Assembly: GCA_002482845.1 (NCBI GenBank)
Contig: DLGT01000066.1
Coordinates: 1 to 26,528, forward strand
Origin: Saprospiraceae bacterium UBA7687
GTDB lineage: Bacteria; Bacteroidota; Bacteroidia; Chitinophagales; Saprospiraceae
Length of the DNA stretch: 26,528 bases
Reading direction: 5' to 3'
Translations under genes and position numbers: made by a program
In this document: one piece after another, positions 24,801-26,528 of the stretch
How the letters are laid out: every line of letters starts with the position of its first letter
Position numbering within the stretch: position 1 is the first letter of the stretch
The notes under the pieces: model-generated
Database searches by the model: none
Seen by the model: only the letters and a program-made list of their open reading frames with translations
Told to the model about the DNA's origin: nothing

Positions 24801-26528
24801 CTAGTGGATCAGGAAGTGGGACAAGTATCACAAATTTAATCCAAGGAAGCTATACAATTACAGTGACATCTTCGCTAGGATGTACGGCTACTTCACCAGC
24901 TATCTTAACCTTGCCACCATCGCCAGTAGCCAATGCATTTATTAATCAAGTTACTTGTTTTGGATCAAATGATGGGATTATAAATCAATCTATTACAAGT
25001 GGTACGGCACCATTTACTTATTTGTGGTCGGATGGTTCTACTTTAAAAAATAGAATGGCCATGCCTGTTGGAAGTTATACGGTAACTGTCACGGATGCTA
25101 AGGATTGTCAAACGTCAAAAACATATGCAATATCTCAACCAACAGATCTTACTCTAAATGCTACTGTTTTGCAACCATCATGTACCAATAGTGGAAATAT
25201 CACTTTAGTAATTAGTGGAGGTACAACACCGTACATGGTAGATTGGCAAGATATCTCAGGTAATGAAAATATAAAAGATAGAATCGGTCTTTCACAAGGT
25301 AGTTATCAGGTTACGATTTCAGATAAAAACGGGTGTACAAAAAGCACAACAACAGTCATCGGAGCTCCCAATTGTGATACGGGAATTGATGTGTGTATTT
25401 CGTCTATTCCTGTCAAGTACACTACAGACCCATCCTCAGATGCCACAGAATATCTTTGGACAGTGCCTTCAGGGGCAGTTATCGTAAGTGGTCAAGGAAG
25501 TGCTGAAATATCTGTCAATTGGTCAAATGTAGTCGGTAGTACAGGTCTAATATGCGTAAGAAAATCAAATGATTGTGGTGAAGGTCCTGAATATTGTGTC
25601 AATACATTTTTAAAGTCAATATCAGTTTCTGCAACAGCTGCTTCACCAGTTTGTACTGGGTCAACTTTGAAATTATTTGGTAATGGTGGTACGAGCTATA
25701 AGTGGTCGGGGCCAAATGGTTTTATGTCAGAAAGCGAAAACCCTATTATCAATAATATAAACGGTACACATTCTGGAACATATACGGTGACAGTTACAAA
25801 TGCCGAAGGTTGTTTTGCGACAGCCCAAGTAAGTGTTACAGTGGGAACTGCTCCAACAACAGCAGCAACTGTATATAATGCTAGTTGTGGATCGCTCAAT
25901 GGATTTATCGATTTAAGTGTTTCTGGTGGTACTACGCCTTATCAATATTTATGGTCAGATGGAAAGACATTTCAAGATAATTTTGGCTTAGCTAAAGGAA
26001 ATTATAATGTTACCGTAACGGGTAATAATGGATGTACAGCAACAAGAGCCACATCTGTGGGTGAAGTCAATGGTCCATCCATTGTTCTAACTCCTAATAG
26101 CATCTCTTGTTTTGGTGCATCCACAGGTAATATAAACGCATCAGTCAGTGGAGGAACAACGCCATATACCTATTATTGGTCAAATGGAAGTACGACACAA
26201 AATCTATCTAATGTCAAGGCAGGGCAATATAGTGTCACTGTGGTAGACTTTTATGGATGTGCAGATGTAGAAACAGCCACAATTACTCAGTCCAACGCTA
26301 TTAAAGTAGATAGACTCACATCAAATGTCTCTTGTTTTGGAAATACTGGTGCTGCAATTGATCTCACTGTCACAGGAGGTCAATATCCATATACTTATCT
26401 GTGGAATAATAGCCTTACATCACAAGACAGAACCAATCTTTCTGCAGGAAACTTTATAGTTACGGTCACCGATGGATTAGGTTGTACTCAAGTACAGAAT
26501 TATACCATTAGTCAACCTTCTGCGCCAT
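21836..26528 (+). CDS. Giant SprB-repeat surface adhesin (3' end outside window)
   Basis: From ATG 21836 the frame stays open to the window edge (1564 codons, no stop). The signal sequence is at ~34-56 (FKKHLILVFLTFVSLLFYTQ). A GTG at 21929 is an alternative start giving a more normal signal peptide. In order: a DNRLRE/CBM-like beta-sandwich (~57-245), one SprB-like repeat (246-320), a lectin-like module with VTRAAVIGIATLHGV and TLSWTAANGSW (~321-560), an Ig-like region (~566-786), five SprB repeats (788-1178), a PKD/Ig-like segment (~1179-1338) and three more SprB repeats to the edge. SprB repeats occur in T9SS gliding adhesins. A sorting domain is expected beyond the edge. Part of the same transcript as the preceding gene (7-base gap). 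Confidence 0.9.
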   Translation, partial: MRYKSNTNELFNLSILKGFAALVIFGVFNKKVFKKHLILVFLTFVSLLFYTQINGQTTFTRSISQSSDDAEETGTDGTYNGVGFVNLTSPDMELVRDDANPTAGSQKVGLRFQNIQVPKGAIINNAYITFRAITPNSPNTNNGVNNLVIKGQAADDPATFVSTTYDVSKRTKTSSFTNWTSIPAWTTNTNYNTPSVAAIVQELVTRNGWDSGNSMVFLIEGSGSRNAQSWDNSGTNQPILTIEYSTIQLSAAVTDVSIPQGQDGAIDLSVSGGVAPFTYLWSNGATTQDISNIVAGIYTVTVTGANGATEAKSFNVIDGLVYKQLYLTGPGQLMDRVSPEAVSQSIKSSEALYSPQIGVLNSEYRVFNNSNTFYGAYDSPDGPNRMLIVSISVRNRNDIYTTNVRYNDVPLTLVATRDYNEEALVYIYRLIDPPVGEHYLEVDFNSSVTRAAVIGIATLHGVHQTVPTGTPATNVTSSSNISINVPSAPGDLVMGVVSRRNASSSFTTSQTQRWNAYLNETRGAGNSAVATSNSTTLSWTAANGSWAAIAGVAIKPSGGNATTSFTQSPAMCSDFIVKAGTVKVENYINILDGTMSANPNVLATLRYNSNNIITLTNPVYNTTTGLMTWTGNLASDVTIPAGSSISLDVTTEEPLVEFQVQFDHSTKPSLIEFTTSTFIDIPTLAVYDAAYPGGNVITSAQNGSSVYVRATASDPFGFEDINGLSISTGNPSSGPFEATQVATSGCTKTYQYQLTTPSSQGDISISARAREGYEGTVTYTKSIDFSLCPITVTNTVTPLTTCSGQNGIITLNVTGPSGPYTWAYNRTNPIGSASGSGLTMSDLNSGTYVITVTSARGCTGTTTATLTQPVPPDATASIVNTTCNLGGDGTITQTVTGSFPPFNYVWSDGGPGTKDRTNLAAGTYFVTITNAGSCQTIKEYLVGQPLPLSVATTLTQPTCSTGGNIGLSMSGGGSVAPYNYAWTRLSPVASGSGSGTSITNLIQGSYTITVTSSLGCTATSPAILTLPPSPVANAFINQVTCFGSNDGIINQSITSGTAPFTYLWSDGSTLKNRMAMPVGSYTVTVTDAKDCQTSKTYAISQPTDLTLNATVLQPSCTNSGNITLVISGGTTPYMVDWQDISGNENIKDRIGLSQGSYQVTISDKNGCTKSTTTVIGAPNCDTGIDVCISSIPVKYTTDPSSDATEYLWTVPSGAVIVSGQGSAEISVNWSNVVGSTGLICVRKSNDCGEGPEYCVNTFLKSISVSATAASPVCTGSTLKLFGNGGTSYKWSGPNGFMSESENPIINNINGTHSGTYTVTVTNAEGCFATAQVSVTVGTAPTTAATVYNASCGSLNGFIDLSVSGGTTPYQYLWSDGKTFQDNFGLAKGNYNVTVTGNNGCTATRATSVGEVNGPSIVLTPNSISCFGASTGNINASVSGGTTPYTYYWSNGSTTQNLSNVKAGQYSVTVVDFYGCADVETATITQSNAIKVDRLTSNVSCFGNTGAAIDLTVTGGQYPYTYLWNNSLTSQDRTNLSAGNFIVTVTDGLGCTQVQNYTISQPSAP
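24197..25141 (+). repeat. Tandem two-module SprB repeat units
   Basis: Successive modules measure 246, 228, 246 and 225 bases (24197-24442, 24443-24670, 24671-24916, 24917-25141). Modules 1 and 3 share a long form with a GSxSGSG insertion before the G(S/T)Y.(I)TVTS turn. Modules 2 and 4 share the short form (DG.I.Q..T ... PF.Y.WSDG). This indicates duplication of a two-module unit. Confidence 0.65.

Noticed and set aside
24197..26520. CRISPR-like or other short direct repeats
   Set aside because: The periodicity is of 225-246 bases with diverged DNA and is explained by protein SprB modules.

Overview
The window looks like a chromosome segment of a Bacteroidota bacterium, probably of the Saprospiraceae/Chitinophagales type. 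The evidence is low GC, several TAnnTTTG-type -7 promoter boxes, weak Shine-Dalgarno signals, a type IX secretion (T9SS) C-terminal sorting domain, HYR and SprB-repeat surface proteins, stand-alone LytTR regulators, and DUF3857/transglutaminase-like exported proteins. The lineage is inferred from gene content, not measured.

Left edge (1-2630): the 3' part of a large HYR-domain surface protein, then a T9SS-sorted secreted protein, closed by a strong intrinsic terminator. From 2881 to 5913, on the minus strand, lie two single-domain LytTR DNA-binding proteins and a translationally coupled pair, a GT2 glycosyltransferase and an SMP-30/gluconolactonase-like lipoprotein. Centre (6199-13084, plus strand): the radical-SAM menaquinone enzyme MqnE, an HMA-like/AraC regulator, a small exported barrel-like protein, and an ATGA-coupled pair of DUF3857/transglutaminase-like proteins. 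One of that pair keeps the Cys-His-acidic triad and the other has lost it. At 13122-15143 (minus strand) a RecF/SMC-like ATPase and an HNH-like protein form a compact operon resembling the Septu (PtuAB) anti-phage architecture. Next come a GH13 alpha-amylase-family lipoprotein and a group II PLP decarboxylase.

Right edge (19216-26528): an 870-residue SprB-repeat protein without a recognisable sorting domain, followed 7 bases later by a giant SprB-repeat adhesin. The adhesin is open from 21836 to the end of the window (1564 codons, no stop).

The most unusual non-coding signal is a dispersed palindromic element with three copies (7433-7481, 8368-8423, 17341-17397). The copies share a core close to TTACCCTGACCCTAAAGGG. 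The flanking arms are self-complementary in each copy but differ in sequence between copies, and the small hairpin inside the core also shows a compensatory change. This suggests selection on structure. A separate double-hairpin, REP-like element sits at 6107-6157. I saw no rRNA, tRNA, CRISPR array, transposase or integrase.
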